Under the pieces are notes generated by a model. It was not told the origin of the DNA, did no database searches, and saw nothing but the letters and a program-made list of their open reading frames with translations. The translations under genes and the position numbers were made by a program. From the NCBI RefSeq assembly GCF_003970795.1, contig NZ_RWKW01000051.1, forward strand, positions 33,948-97,947: a stretch of 64,000 nucleotides of DNA, written 5' to 3'. This document shows positions 45,557 through 54,829 of this stretch, piece after piece. Numbering within the stretch: position 1 is the first letter of the stretch; every line of letters starts with the position of its first letter. This stretch comes from Aquibium carbonis (GTDB taxonomy: Bacteria; Pseudomonadota; Alphaproteobacteria; Rhizobiales; Rhizobiaceae).

Positions 45557-46822
45557 ATGCGTAAGCTACTTCTATCGGGCACCGTGCTCGCCGCCATCGG
45601 TTCGGCCATCCTGCCCGCCACGGCCGCCGACTGCGACATCACCGTGGGCATCGTCATGGAACTGACCGGCCCCGCCGGAGCCTATGGCCAGGCCGGCGCC
45701 AAGGCGGTCGAAATGGCGTTCCGCGACTTCAACGACGCGGGCGGCGTGGACGGCTGCAAGCTGGTCACGGACACGCGCGACAGCCAGAGCCAGGGCAACG
45801 TCGCCGTGGACCAGGCGACACAGCTCGTCAACATCACCAAGGTGCCGGTGATCATCGGCGGCATCATCTCGTCGGTGTCGATCCCGATCCTGACGTCGGT
45901 CACCGCACCGGCGAACGTCGTGCAGGTGTCGCCCGCCTCGTCCTCGCCGACGCTGACCCAGCTCGGCCGCGACGGCAAGACCAACGGCATGTTCTTCCGC
46001 ACCATCACCTCGGACGCCCTGCAGGGCACCGCGGCGGCGAAGTATGCGCTCGACCAGGGTCTCGGGAAGCTCGCCATCATCCACGTCAACAACGACTTCG
46101 GCGTGAACATGGTGAAGGAGTTTTCGGCGGCCTTCGAGAAGATGGGCGGGACGATCACCTCGGTGACGGCCTACAACGACAAGCAGTCGAGCTACACCGC
46201 CGAGGCCAACGCGGCGATGGCCGGCGAGCCTGACGCGCTCTACCTCGTCTCCTATCCGGTGGACGGCGCCACGATCGCCCGCGCCTGGATCTCCAATGGC
46301 GGGCCGCAGAAATTCCTGCTCAACGACGGCATGAACTCCTCGGACTTCATCGAGGCCGTCGGCGCGCAATATCTGAACGACGCCTACGGCACCTCGTCCG
46401 GCACGGCGGAGACGGCGTCGACGAAGTACTTCTACGAGAACTTCGAAGGCTTCTCCGGCTCGATCAAGCCGAGCGCGCCGGCAGCCGACCGCTCCTACGA
46501 CGCGGGCGCGATCGTGGCGCTGGCCATCGCCAAGGCCGGCAAGGCCGAATCCGCGGCCATCAAGGCGGCGATCCCGCAGGTGGTGGCCGAGGACGGCGAG
46601 CCGATCCATGCAGGCAAGGACGAGTTCGCCAAGGCGCTGGGCCTGATCAAGGACGGCAAGCCGATCAAGTATGAAGGCGTGATCGGTCCGGTGTCCTTCG
46701 ACGAGTACGGCGACATCACCGGCCCGTTCCGGCTCTGGCGCATCCAGAACGGCGAGGTGACGACCATCGGCCAGGTGAGCGCGGACGAGGTCACCGCGAT
46801 CAAGGCGGACATGGCGAAGTAG
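45557..46822 (+). CDS. branched-chain amino acid-type ABC substrate-binding protein
   Basis: A 421-residue periplasmic receptor (Peripla_BP_6 type) with a signal peptide (LLLSGTVLAAIGSAILPATAA). The opening ITVGIVMELTGPAGAYGQAGAKAVEMAFRDFN (split ELTGPAGAYGQAGAKAVEMA) is the family hallmark, and a ligand-binding Ser/Thr run (VSPASSSPTLT) follows near residue 128. GAGGGAG precedes ATG 45557. It should feed the LivGFHM complex encoded on the other strand. It ends before a strong terminator. Confidence 0.94.
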   Translation: MRKLLLSGTVLAAIGSAILPATAADCDITVGIVMELTGPAGAYGQAGAKAVEMAFRDFNDAGGVDGCKLVTDTRDSQSQGNVAVDQATQLVNITKVPVIIGGIISSVSIPILTSVTAPANVVQVSPASSSPTLTQLGRDGKTNGMFFRTITSDALQGTAAAKYALDQGLGKLAIIHVNNDFGVNMVKEFSAAFEKMGGTITSVTAYNDKQSSYTAEANAAMAGEPDALYLVSYPVDGATIARAWISNGGPQKFLLNDGMNSSDFIEAVGAQYLNDAYGTSSGTAETASTKYFYENFEGFSGSIKPSAPAADRSYDAGAIVALAIAKAGKAESAAIKAAIPQVVAEDGEPIHAGKDEFAKALGLIKDGKPIKYEGVIGPVSFDEYGDITGPFRLWRIQNGEVTTIGQVSADEVTAIKADMAK

Positions 46823-46845
46823 CCGAGGCTTTCGCTCGAAACGCG

Positions 46846-46875
46846 CCCGCGCGGGGTCTCCTCGCGCGGGTTTTT
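46846..46875 (+). terminator. rho-independent terminator of the GntR-AKR-binding protein operon
   Basis: CCCGCGCG (46846-46853) pairs with CGCGCGGG (46863-46870) across a 9-nt loop, followed by TTTTT (46871-46875). It lies 24 nt after the binding-protein stop. Confidence 0.85.
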
Positions 46876-46928
46876 CGTGCGTGGCGGCGACGGCCGCAGG
46901 CCTGACGCCGGGCGCGCCCGGCCGCCCG

Positions 46929-48404
46929 CTACCTGATGTACCAGCCCCAGGGTTGCTCGGTCTCGTAGGCGGTGATCTGCTTGACCTCGAGATAGTTCGA
47001 CAGGCCCCAGCGGCCGAGCTCGCGGCCAATGCCCGACTGCTTGTAGCCGCCCCACGGCGCTTCGGTGAAGGTGGGCTGCGAGCAGTTGATCCAGACGATG
47101 CCGGCGCGGAAGGCGCGGGCGACACGTTCGCAGCGCGCGCGATCCTTCGACATGACCGCCGCGGCCAGCCCGAAGCGGCTGTCGTTGGCCAGGCGCACCG
47201 CGTCGGCCTCGTCCCCGAAGGGTTTCACGCAGACCACCGGCCCGAAGATTTCCTCGCGCCAGACGAAGGAATCCTCGCTCATGTCGGTCAGGATCGTCGG
47301 TTCGAGGAAGTAGCCGGTGTTCAACCCGGCGGGCCGGCGCCCGCCGCCGGCCACCGTCGCGCCTTCGGCCCGGCCGCGCTCGATGGCGGCGAGCACCTTG
47401 TCGTACTGACCCTTCGACACCAGCGGGCCGAGCAGCGTGCCCTCGTCCATGCCGTTGCCGATGCGGATCTTCGCCGCTTCCGCAACCAGGCGCTCGAGCA
47501 GCGCGGGATAGAGGCTCGCCTCGACCAGCACGCGCGAGGTGGCGGAGCAGACCTGGCCCTGGTTCCAGAAGATGCCGAACATGATCCATTCGACGGCCGC
47601 CTCGATGTCGGCATCGGCAAAGACGACGAAGGGCGACTTGCCGCCGAGTTCGAGCGACACGGCCTTGATGTCGCGCGCCGCCGCCATCATCACCTTCGAG
47701 CCCGTCGGCACAGACCCGGTGAAGGCGAGCTTGTCGACGCCCGGATGCTCCGTCAGCGGCTGGCCGGCATCGGGACCGGTGCCGGTGACGATGTTCAAGA
47801 CGCCGGCCGGCAGGCCGGCCTCGGCCACGATGGCGCCAAGCTCCAGCGCAGCCAGCGGCGTGAGCTCGGAGGGTTTCAGCACCATGGTGCAGCCCGCCGC
47901 CAGCGCCGGGGCAACCTTCCACGCGGCCATCAACAACGGGTAGTTCCAGGGCACGATGGCGCCGGCGACACCGACCGGCTCGCGCACCACCTTCGTGGAG
48001 AAGCGATCGTCGCCGAGCGGGACGATCTCTTCCGGGTCCTCGTCGAGCGTCTCGGCGAGGCCCGCATAATAGGAAAAGCAGCCGGCGACGTCGCCGATGT
48101 CCCACAGCGCCTCGGGCAACGGCTTGCCGTTGTCGCGCACCTCGAGGCGGGCGAGCTCGTCCTGGCGGGCGGTCACGCCGTCGGCGATGCGGCGCAGGAC
48201 GGCGGCGCGCTCCCTGCCCGACATCCTCGGCCACGGCCCCTCGTCGAAAGCGCGGCGCGCGGCCTTCACGGCACGGTCGATGTCCTCGGCGGTTCCGGCC
48301 GGCGCGTGTGCGAAGACCTCTTCGGTCGCCGGGTCGATCACCGGGAAGCTGCCGCCGCGCACCGGCGCCACCCATGCGCCATCGATGAAGAGCCTGTCTC
48401 GCAT
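46929..48404 (-). CDS. NAD(P)-dependent aldehyde dehydrogenase
   Basis: A 491-residue dehydrogenase of the standard ALDH length. Catalytic residues are visible: Asn in VPWNYPLL, Glu in SLELGGKSPF and the nucleophile Cys in GQVCSATSR. It oxidises an aldehyde to the acid with NAD(P)+. I chose ATG 48404, because AGGAG lies 6 nt upstream; a longer frame has no such site. It is the last gene of the leftward operon GntR-glycosyltransferase-like-ALDH, 17 nt after the middle gene. A second ALDH is encoded in the divergent operon. Confidence 0.94.
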   Translation of the reverse strand: MRDRLFIDGAWVAPVRGGSFPVIDPATEEVFAHAPAGTAEDIDRAVKAARRAFDEGPWPRMSGRERAAVLRRIADGVTARQDELARLEVRDNGKPLPEALWDIGDVAGCFSYYAGLAETLDEDPEEIVPLGDDRFSTKVVREPVGVAGAIVPWNYPLLMAAWKVAPALAAGCTMVLKPSELTPLAALELGAIVAEAGLPAGVLNIVTGTGPDAGQPLTEHPGVDKLAFTGSVPTGSKVMMAAARDIKAVSLELGGKSPFVVFADADIEAAVEWIMFGIFWNQGQVCSATSRVLVEASLYPALLERLVAEAAKIRIGNGMDEGTLLGPLVSKGQYDKVLAAIERGRAEGATVAGGGRRPAGLNTGYFLEPTILTDMSEDSFVWREEIFGPVVCVKPFGDEADAVRLANDSRFGLAAAVMSKDRARCERVARAFRAGIVWINCSQPTFTEAPWGGYKQSGIGRELGRWGLSNYLEVKQITAYETEQPWGWYIR

Positions 48405-48421
48405 TGCCTTCTCCTCTTTCG

Positions 48422-49717
48422 TCACCCCACCGCGCGGCGCGGTGCGTCGGCGCGGTTCACCGCATCCAGAATACCCTTGGCCGCGCGCCTGGCGCCCTTG
48501 TGCGCCTGCATGCCGACGGCATTCCGTTGCAGGCGCGCCTTCATCGCGTCATCCGCGAGCAGCGATCGGATCGCCTCGGCAAGGCCGTCAGGCTCCCAGC
48601 GGTAGCGGTCGAGCGCCCGCCCGACGCCGGTCTCGTCGGCGCGGCGGGCATTGTCGTGACCGTCCCAGCAATAGGGCATGACGAGCGAGGGCACACCGAA
48701 GGTGAGCGCCTCGCAAAAGGAATTGTTGCCGCCATGGTGGATGAAGAGGCTGGACTGGGCGACGACCGATGGCTGCGGAAACCAGCTGCCGACATAGACG
48801 TTGTCGGGCACCGACGAATACTCGTCGCTCCATGGCCCGCCATTGACGAGGAAGCGGCACGGCAGGTCGGCGAAGACCTCGATCATCCGTTTCGTCAGGC
48901 CGACATCCATCGCCCCCAGCGAACCGAAACTGGTCAGGACCAGCGGCGCGTCGTTGCGGGTGGCAAAGCGCGGCGGCTGGTAGTCCGCTTCCTGGCGCAC
49001 GCAGCCGTCGAGAAAGACGAAGCGCTCGGGATCGAGCGGCACCGCGCGATCATGGCGGATGATCTGCGGCGCCAGCAGGAGGTTGAGCCAGGGCGACGGG
49101 TCGAGGAAGCTCGCCGCCGGCGGCGGGACGAGCCCGCATTCGGTGAGGAACGCCGAAAACCGCTTGTGCGCGGGCGCCGTCACCGCCTCGTAGCGGCGGG
49201 CGAAGTCGGCCCAGCGATCGCGGTCCGCCAGCCCGAGGCCCGACAGGTAGGGCGGCACGTTCGGGTCGGGCAATTCGGTCTCGGCGCAGGAGATGACGCG
49301 GATCCAGGGCACGCCCGCATTGGCGATGGCCGGAAACATGACCACGTTGTCGAGCACGATGCCGTCGGGTTTCAGGCTGGACAGGAGCTGGCGCAGCGGC
49401 ATTTCGACGGCGATCGCGGTGTCGACGATCGCATCCCAGGTCGGCCCGACATAGCTGTCGAGCTGGCGGTCCGGCGACTGGCGGAACGCGCTCTGGTGGC
49501 GCGCGATGAAGCCGGTCCAGTCGGTGGTGCTCTCGGTGCCGCCGCCGAGCTGGTACTCGGCAAAACCGTACTCCGCGAACACGCCGCTGAACCCCGGATG
49601 GCAGATGAAGACCGGCCGCGCGCCCATGCGCCGCAGTTCCTGCGCGATGCCGACGCAGTTCAGCGCCGCGCCGAAGCTCGCTTCGGGAAACAGGGCGATG
49701 GTCCTGGATGCGGTCAT
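48422..49717 (-). CDS. GT1-fold glycosyltransferase-like protein, copy A
   Basis: A 431-residue protein with a two-domain GT-B layout. The C-terminal half carries the MGT/UDPGT donor-site pattern: SWFPQPSVVAQSSLFIHHGGNNSFCEALTFGVPSLVMPYCWDGHDN (split WFPQPSVV, HHGGNNSFCEAL, GVPSLVMPYCWDGHDN). The N-terminal half opens FPEASFGAALNCVGIAQEL, where usual family members have GH; the expected catalytic His seems absent. It is closely similar to copy B at 54830-56113. It lies 18 nt after the GntR gene. Whether it transfers, cleaves or only binds a glycoside is open. Confidence 0.82.
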   Translation of the reverse strand: MTASRTIALFPEASFGAALNCVGIAQELRRMGARPVFICHPGFSGVFAEYGFAEYQLGGGTESTTDWTGFIARHQSAFRQSPDRQLDSYVGPTWDAIVDTAIAVEMPLRQLLSSLKPDGIVLDNVVMFPAIANAGVPWIRVISCAETELPDPNVPPYLSGLGLADRDRWADFARRYEAVTAPAHKRFSAFLTECGLVPPPAASFLDPSPWLNLLLAPQIIRHDRAVPLDPERFVFLDGCVRQEADYQPPRFATRNDAPLVLTSFGSLGAMDVGLTKRMIEVFADLPCRFLVNGGPWSDEYSSVPDNVYVGSWFPQPSVVAQSSLFIHHGGNNSFCEALTFGVPSLVMPYCWDGHDNARRADETGVGRALDRYRWEPDGLAEAIRSLLADDAMKARLQRNAVGMQAHKGARRAAKGILDAVNRADAPRRAVG

Positions 49718-49735
49718 GCGGTTCCTGCTCGCTTG

Positions 49736-50662
49736 TCAGCGCGCGACGATCTTGAAGGCGGGGGGAACGCCACGGCCGGCCAGACGCGGGCGCTGGGATT
49801 GCGAGAGCTGGATATGCACGCGCATCAGATCGGCGGCAAGGTTCATCTGGCCACGCTCGATGTGCTCCAGCATCTGGAGATGTTCGATGTTCGACTGCAT
49901 CAGCCGCCAGGTCGAGACGTGGCCGGACGGCGCGGCGCGGCGGCGCCGGTGGTGGTTGACCAGGGCCTCCCCCATGAACGGGTTGCCGCAGCTCTTGGCC
50001 ACGAGGAGGTGGAAATCGAAATCGGTTCGGTCGAAGAGCCTGCGGTTGAAGCTGTCCTCGTCCATCCGCCGCAGGGCCAGCATCGACTGGCGCAGCGACA
50101 GGATCGCGGTCGCGTCGCGGCGGAAATCCGGCATGGCGAGCGCCACGGGCTCGGTGGCGAGCCTGAACTCGTAGCTCGCCGCCGCCGCGTCCGAACTGAT
50201 CGCGAACTGCTTGAGGGTCCATTGCTGGCCGGCGCCACGCTCGGCCAGCCCGTCCTCGGACAGCCGCAGAAGCGCGTTCTGCACCGCCAGCCGCCCTTCG
50301 CCATAGCGACGCTGCAAGGCCGCGACCGTCTGGGTTTCCTCGATGCGGCCGGCGGCCAGATCGCGCAGGATCGCGGCGTGCACCTCGTCCTCGGCCTGCG
50401 CGCTGGGCTCGAGATCGAGGCCCGGCACCATCGCCGGGTCGATGGCGAGGCGATAGCCGCCCTCGGCATCGGGCGATACCAGCCCTTGCTCTGCCAGCAC
50501 CTGAAGCGCCTTGCGAACGGGGGTCCGCGAGACGTTGCAGAGCGTCGCGATCGACTGCTCGATCAGCCGCTCGCCGGACACCATCCCGCGCTCGGTGGCC
50601 AAATCCAGTATTTTTTGCGCCAATTCGACATGACGCCTGTTGGGTTTGCCTGTGTCGGACAT
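49736..50662 (-). CDS. GntR-type regulator with two winged-helix domains and an FCD domain
   Basis: A 308-residue regulator. The first winged helix is at about 8-70 (ERLIEQSIATLCNVSRTPVRKALQVL, split IATLCNVSRTPVRKAL); a second one follows at about 90-150 (EVHAAILRDLAAGRIEETQTVAALQRRYGEGRLAVQNALLRLSEDGL, split VAALQRRYGEGRLAVQNALL). The FCD-like helical effector domain runs from about 160 to the end. Normal members have one winged helix. ATG 50662 is preceded by AGGG. It is the first gene of a leftward operon and divergent from the transporter operon at 50876. A long palindrome lies in the shared promoter region. Confidence 0.85.
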   Translation of the reverse strand: MSDTGKPNRRHVELAQKILDLATERGMVSGERLIEQSIATLCNVSRTPVRKALQVLAEQGLVSPDAEGGYRLAIDPAMVPGLDLEPSAQAEDEVHAAILRDLAAGRIEETQTVAALQRRYGEGRLAVQNALLRLSEDGLAERGAGQQWTLKQFAISSDAAAASYEFRLATEPVALAMPDFRRDATAILSLRQSMLALRRMDEDSFNRRLFDRTDFDFHLLVAKSCGNPFMGEALVNHHRRRRAAPSGHVSTWRLMQSNIEHLQMLEHIERGQMNLAADLMRVHIQLSQSQRPRLAGRGVPPAFKIVAR

Positions 50663-50768
50663 GAGCGACCCTGGTTCACACGAAGCCCGAAGAATGCGAC
50701 CGCGTGGCCGGATTGGCAAGGGATGTGTCGAGGCGATCGAAAAAGAGTCGGGGAGCCCGATTCCGCTA

Positions 50769-50798
50769 TTGACGTATTTTTTTCGAAAACAATACAAT
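50769..50798 (+). promoter_or_regulatory. promoter of the PotD-type operon with overlapping 22-bp palindrome
   Basis: The -35 TTGACG (50769-50774), an 18-nt spacer and the -10 TACAAT (50793-50798) form a good promoter. The spacer and part of the -10 make an inverted repeat (50774-50795): GTATTTTTTTC pairs with GAAAACAATAC with one mismatched pair and a central TTCGAA. A regulator bound there would block the promoter. The GntR protein encoded at 49736-50662 is the obvious candidate. Confidence 0.65.
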
Positions 50799-50875
50799 CC
50801 TGCCCGACCGAGAAGATCGCAGAAAGCGACGAGCGTCCATCCAGAGGCTGGAACATCAACATGAGGAGAATCCCC

Positions 50876-51943
50876 GTGACACCGACGAAAGGGTCCGTAA
50901 CCAGGAGCCGGGCCATCCGCCTGGCGACCGCAGCAGCCATGCTCGGCGTCGCGCAGAGCGCATCGGCCGCCGACCTGGTCATCTCCAACTGGGACGGCTA
51001 CATGGCGCCCGACATCGCCGAGACCTTCAAGGCCGCGACGGGCCTCGATGTCGAGATCGTCAACCACGCCACCAACGAAGAAATCATGGGCAAGCTGATG
51101 GCGAGCCAGGGCAAGGGCTACGACGTGGTCTTCGTCTCATCGCCCTTTGCCGAGATCCTGAACAAGCAGGGTCTGCTGGCCGAGATCGACAAGGCCGCGG
51201 TGCCGAACCTCGCCAACCTCTATCCGGAGGCGGCCGCCCTCGCCTACGATCCCGGCACGAGTTTCGCCGTGCCATACGCCTGGGGCACGACGGGCCTTTG
51301 CTACCGTTCGGACCTCGTCGAAGGGACGCCCGACAGCTGGATGGCGATGCTGAAGCCGGCGGACGCGCTGAAGGGCAAGATCACCATGCTGGCGACCGAT
51401 CGCTGGCTGATGGGCGCCGGCCTGCTCGCCGAGGGATCGTCGGTCAACGAGAGCGATCCGGCCAAGATCGATGCGGCGAAGGCCTTGCTGATCGAGGCCA
51501 AGAAGACGCTTCTCGCCTATGACGACACGACCTTCTACGCCAAGCTCGTCTCGGGCGAAGCCTCGCTCGTGCATGCCTGGGACGGCTGGTGCAACTACGG
51601 CATCGCCGAGAATGCCGACATCAAGTTCGTGGTGCCGTCGGAAGGCTCGGACCTGTGGGTCGACACGATGGTGGTGATGAAGAACGGCGACAACACCGAC
51701 AACGCGATGAAATTCCTGAACTTCGTGCTCGACGCGGAGAACCACGCCTGGGCGGCCGAGAACATCCTCTACAAGGTGCCGAACAAGGCGGCCATGGACA
51801 GCCTCGATCCCGCGCTTGCCGAGCAGTATCCGAACATGGGCATGACGCCGGCGGAACTGACCGGCTACGAGCTGATGCGCGACCTGGGCGACGCCCAGCG
51901 CCTCTACTCGCGCGCCGTCAGCGAGATCAAGGCCGCGAACTGA
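50876..51943 (+). CDS. ABC transporter substrate-binding protein, PotD/spermidine-putrescine type
   Basis: A 355-residue periplasmic receptor with a signal peptide (AIRLATAAAMLGVAQSASAA) and the family opening ADLVISNWDGYMAPDIAETF. YDVVFVSSPFAEILNKQGLL and PYAWGTTGLCYRSD match the polyamine and related amine-binding group. GAGGAG at 50863-50868 lies correctly before GTG 50876; ATG 50861 is the alternative and would add five residues. Family members bind polyamines, but the binding-site residues cannot be judged here. A stable hairpin separates the gene from the permeases. Confidence 0.92.
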   Translation: MTPTKGSVTRSRAIRLATAAAMLGVAQSASAADLVISNWDGYMAPDIAETFKAATGLDVEIVNHATNEEIMGKLMASQGKGYDVVFVSSPFAEILNKQGLLAEIDKAAVPNLANLYPEAAALAYDPGTSFAVPYAWGTTGLCYRSDLVEGTPDSWMAMLKPADALKGKITMLATDRWLMGAGLLAEGSSVNESDPAKIDAAKALLIEAKKTLLAYDDTTFYAKLVSGEASLVHAWDGWCNYGIAENADIKFVVPSEGSDLWVDTMVVMKNGDNTDNAMKFLNFVLDAENHAWAAENILYKVPNKAAMDSLDPALAEQYPNMGMTPAELTGYELMRDLGDAQRLYSRAVSEIKAAN

Positions 51944-51982
51944 CGAGGCGGGGCGACAACCGAGCCCCGATCCGACGAACAG

Positions 51983-52014
51983 GACGGGGAGAGCGCGCCA
52001 GCGCCCTCCCCGTC
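51983..52014 (+). terminator. stable hairpin between binding-protein and permease genes
   Basis: GACGGGGAG (51983-51991) pairs perfectly with CTCCCCGTC (52006-52014), and GCGC in the loop can pair with a second GCGC. There is no U-tract after it. It probably protects or partly terminates the transcript so that more binding protein than permease is made. Confidence 0.5.
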
Positions 52015-52100
52015 TCCCATCCCGGTGGACTTGCGGGAAGCGCGATCGACACCGGCCTCGTGGCCGGTCGGCCCGCCGCAAGCATGCAACAGGCATCTTC

Positions 52101-52964
52101 TTGTCCTTCCAGGCCACACGACCAAACCTGCTCGCCGCGCCGGCCATCGCCTGGCTGCTCGCGTTCATGGTTGCGCCGTGTCTCCTGATCCTCGGCTATG
52201 CCTTCTTCGAGCGCGGCACCTGGGGCGGCGTGGTCTACACCTTCACGCTCGAAAACTTCGAACGGGTGTTCGACCCGCTCTATGCGCGCATCTTCCTGAA
52301 CTCGGCACGGATCGCGGCCACCGTGACGCTGCTGGCCATCCTGATTGCCTATCCGGCGGCCTACGCCATCAGCCGCGCGCCGAAATCGAGGCAGCCGCTC
52401 CTGCTGTTCTTCGCCGTGCTGCCGTTCTGGAGCAACTACCTGATCCGCACCTATGCGTGGATCGTGCTGCTCAACCGCGAAGGCCTGATCAACAACGTGC
52501 TGCGCTGGGGCGGCTACGAAGGCGAGCCGCTGTCGATGCTCTACAGCGAGGGCGCGGTGATCACCGGGCTCGTCTACAACTACCTGCCCTTCGTGATCCT
52601 GGCGATCTATTCCAGCCTGTCGCGGCTCGACATGAGCCTGATCGAGGCGTCGCGCGACCTCGGCGCGGGGCCGATCCGCACCTTCCTTCGTGTGACGCTG
52701 CCGCTGACCCTACCCGGCGTGGCGGCGGGCGGCGTCTTCGTCTTCGTGCTGTCGATCGGCAATTTCGTGACGCCCGCCCTGCTCGGCGGCGGCCGGTTCC
52801 AGATGATCGGCAACCTGGTCTACGACCAGTTCCTCACCGCCAATGACTGGCCCTTCGGCGCCGCGCTGGGCATGATCCTGATCGCCATCATGATCGTGCT
52901 TCTGACGCTGCAGGCGCGCGCCACCAACCGCGCGGCCGGAACGGTGCGGGAGGCCGAACGATGA
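52101..52964 (+). CDS. ABC transporter permease, PotB type
   Basis: A 287-residue permease with six helices. LPFWSNYLIRTYAWIVLL and the EAA loop (SLIEASRDLGAGPIRTFLRV, split EASRDLGAGPIRTF) are typical of the PotB/PotH group. No ATG is in frame at the 5' end; the TTG at 52101 is the best start, with a weak AGG upstream. The ending overlaps the next permease by 4 nt. It is 157 nt after the binding protein. Confidence 0.9.
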   Translation: MSFQATRPNLLAAPAIAWLLAFMVAPCLLILGYAFFERGTWGGVVYTFTLENFERVFDPLYARIFLNSARIAATVTLLAILIAYPAAYAISRAPKSRQPLLLFFAVLPFWSNYLIRTYAWIVLLNREGLINNVLRWGGYEGEPLSMLYSEGAVITGLVYNYLPFVILAIYSSLSRLDMSLIEASRDLGAGPIRTFLRVTLPLTLPGVAAGGVFVFVLSIGNFVTPALLGGGRFQMIGNLVYDQFLTANDWPFGAALGMILIAIMIVLLTLQARATNRAAGTVREAER

Positions 52965-53749
52965 TGGGCTTCACGCGCCAGAACGCCGGTGGCCGGGCGA
53001 CGCTGATCGTCGTCTTCGGCTTCCTCTATCTGCCCATCGCCGTGCTCGTCGGGCTGTCGTTCAACGAGGCGGGCCTGCCCACCGTCTGGTCCGGCTTCTC
53101 GACGAAATGGTACGGCGCGCTGCTCGGCAACGCCAACATTCTCGGCGCGGCCTGGAACACGCTGATCGTCGCCATCTTCGCGACCGTGATCTCGACCGTG
53201 CTCGGGACGCTGCTCGCCATCGGCATCGAGACGCGGCGTCGGGCGAGCAACGGCCTGGAAGCGCTGGTCTTCGCGCCCATGGTCATTCCCGACATCGTGC
53301 TGGCGGTGGCGCTGCTGTCGTTCTTCTCGCGGCTCGACGTCACGCTCGGCCTGCACACGATCATCATCAGCCACGTCATCTTCGATCTCGCCTTCGTCTG
53401 CTCCATCGTGCGGGCGCGGCTGAAGCATTTCGACTATTCGATCGTGGAAGCCTCCCGCGATCTGGGCGCCTCGCCCTGGACCACCTTCTGGCGCATCACC
53501 TTCCCGGTGCTGATGCCGGCGATCGTGGCCGGCGCGCTGCTCGCCTTCACGCTGTCGATCGACGAGTTCATCATCGCCTTCTTCACATCGGGGGCCGGAC
53601 GCTCGTCCATCACGCTGCCGATGCAGATCTACTCGATGATCCGCTTCGGCATCACCCCGGAAATCAATGCCCTCGCCACCATCGTCATGAGCGTCAGCGC
53701 CGCCGCGCTGCTCCTGTCGCAATGGCTCAACAAAGACCAGTTGCGATGA
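52961..53749 (+). CDS. ABC transporter permease, PotC type
   Basis: A 262-residue permease with six helices and the PotC pattern: PIAVLVGLSFNEAG near the start, YSIVEASRDLGASPWTTFWRITFP (split EASRDLGASPWTTF) as EAA loop, and LSIDEFIIAFFTSGAG near residue 195. ATG 52961 overlaps the PotB-type stop. The 3' end overlaps the ATPase by 4 nt. Confidence 0.92.
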   Translation: MMGFTRQNAGGRATLIVVFGFLYLPIAVLVGLSFNEAGLPTVWSGFSTKWYGALLGNANILGAAWNTLIVAIFATVISTVLGTLLAIGIETRRRASNGLEALVFAPMVIPDIVLAVALLSFFSRLDVTLGLHTIIISHVIFDLAFVCSIVRARLKHFDYSIVEASRDLGASPWTTFWRITFPVLMPAIVAGALLAFTLSIDEFIIAFFTSGAGRSSITLPMQIYSMIRFGITPEINALATIVMSVSAAALLLSQWLNKDQLR

Positions 53750-54810
53750 CCGACGCGCCGACGACCATCGAGGATGCGATCCTGCGCATCGAGACCCTGT
53801 CGAAGGATTTCGGGCCGGTGCGTGCCGTGGACGGGGTGTCCCTCGACATTCGCCGCAACGAGTTCTTCGCGCTGCTCGGCCCGTCGGGCTGCGGAAAATC
53901 CACGCTGCTGCGCATGCTCGCCGGCTTCGAAATGCCGAGCAGCGGACGCATTCTTCTCGAAGGGAAGGACATCTCCAGCCTGAAACCGGAGCGGCGCCCG
54001 CTCAACCTGATGTTCCAGTCCTACGCGCTGTTCCCGCACATGAGCGTCGTGCGCAACATCGCCTACGGGCTGGAGATGGAACGGCTGCCCCGCGCGGAGG
54101 TGCGCGCCCGCGTCGACGAGATCATGGCGGTGACCGACCTGACCGGGTTTGCGGACCGCAAGCCCGAGCAACTGTCCGGCGGCCAGAAGCAGCGCGTGGC
54201 GCTGGCGCGCGCCCTGGTGAAGCGGCCGAAGGTGCTCTTGCTGGACGAACCGCTCGGCGCGCTCGACAAGAAGCTGCGCGAACGCATGCAGCTCGAGCTC
54301 AAGCGCCTGCAGCACGATGTGGGCATCACCTTCATCATCGTCACGCACGACCAGGAGGAAGCGCTGGTCATGGCCGACCGGATGGCGATCCTGAAGGACG
54401 GCCAGCTGTTGCAGTGCGGCTCGCCCGAAGACGTCTACGAGAGCCCGACCGACCGCTTCGTCGCCAACTTCATCGGCGTCATGAACTTCATCGAGGGCGG
54501 GATCGGCGCGGACGGTCATTTCACCGCCGAGGGCATGCGCCTGCCCGTGCCGGGCATCGCGGCCGGGCCGACCGCGCTCGCCATCCGGCCGGAGGACGTG
54601 GCGATCGACCATGGCGGCGGACACGGCATCGCCGGGCGCATCACCGACATGGCCTATCACGGCCTCGACCGCGTGCTGCACGTGGCGATCGACGCCTGCG
54701 AAACACCCCTGCAGGTGCGCGTACCCGCGCGCATCGAGGCCGGCCACGCGATCGGCGAGCCGATCCGGCTTTCGATCGCGCCCGACCGCTGCAAGTTCTT
54801 CCCCGCCTGA
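53746..54810 (+). CDS. ABC transporter ATPase, PotA type
   Basis: A 354-residue ATPase with Walker A GPSGCGKST, signature LSGGQKQR, Walker B VLLLDEPLGALD and the switch His in VTHDQEEA. The C-terminal TOBE domain (from about 275) is typical of PotA. It starts in an ATGA overlap with the PotC-type gene and is followed after 19 nt by a glycosyltransferase-like gene in the same operon. Confidence 0.94.
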   Translation: MTDAPTTIEDAILRIETLSKDFGPVRAVDGVSLDIRRNEFFALLGPSGCGKSTLLRMLAGFEMPSSGRILLEGKDISSLKPERRPLNLMFQSYALFPHMSVVRNIAYGLEMERLPRAEVRARVDEIMAVTDLTGFADRKPEQLSGGQKQRVALARALVKRPKVLLLDEPLGALDKKLRERMQLELKRLQHDVGITFIIVTHDQEEALVMADRMAILKDGQLLQCGSPEDVYESPTDRFVANFIGVMNFIEGGIGADGHFTAEGMRLPVPGIAAGPTALAIRPEDVAIDHGGGHGIAGRITDMAYHGLDRVLHVAIDACETPLQVRVPARIEAGHAIGEPIRLSIAPDRCKFFPA

Positions 54811-54829
54811 GCCGAAAGAGGAGACCCCC

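Noticed and set aside
48404..51943. A very long plus-strand open frame joined to the PotD-type protein
   Set aside because: Its first 820 codons run antisense to the GT-like and GntR genes and are an effect of high GC; the real protein starts at 50876 with a ribosome-binding site.
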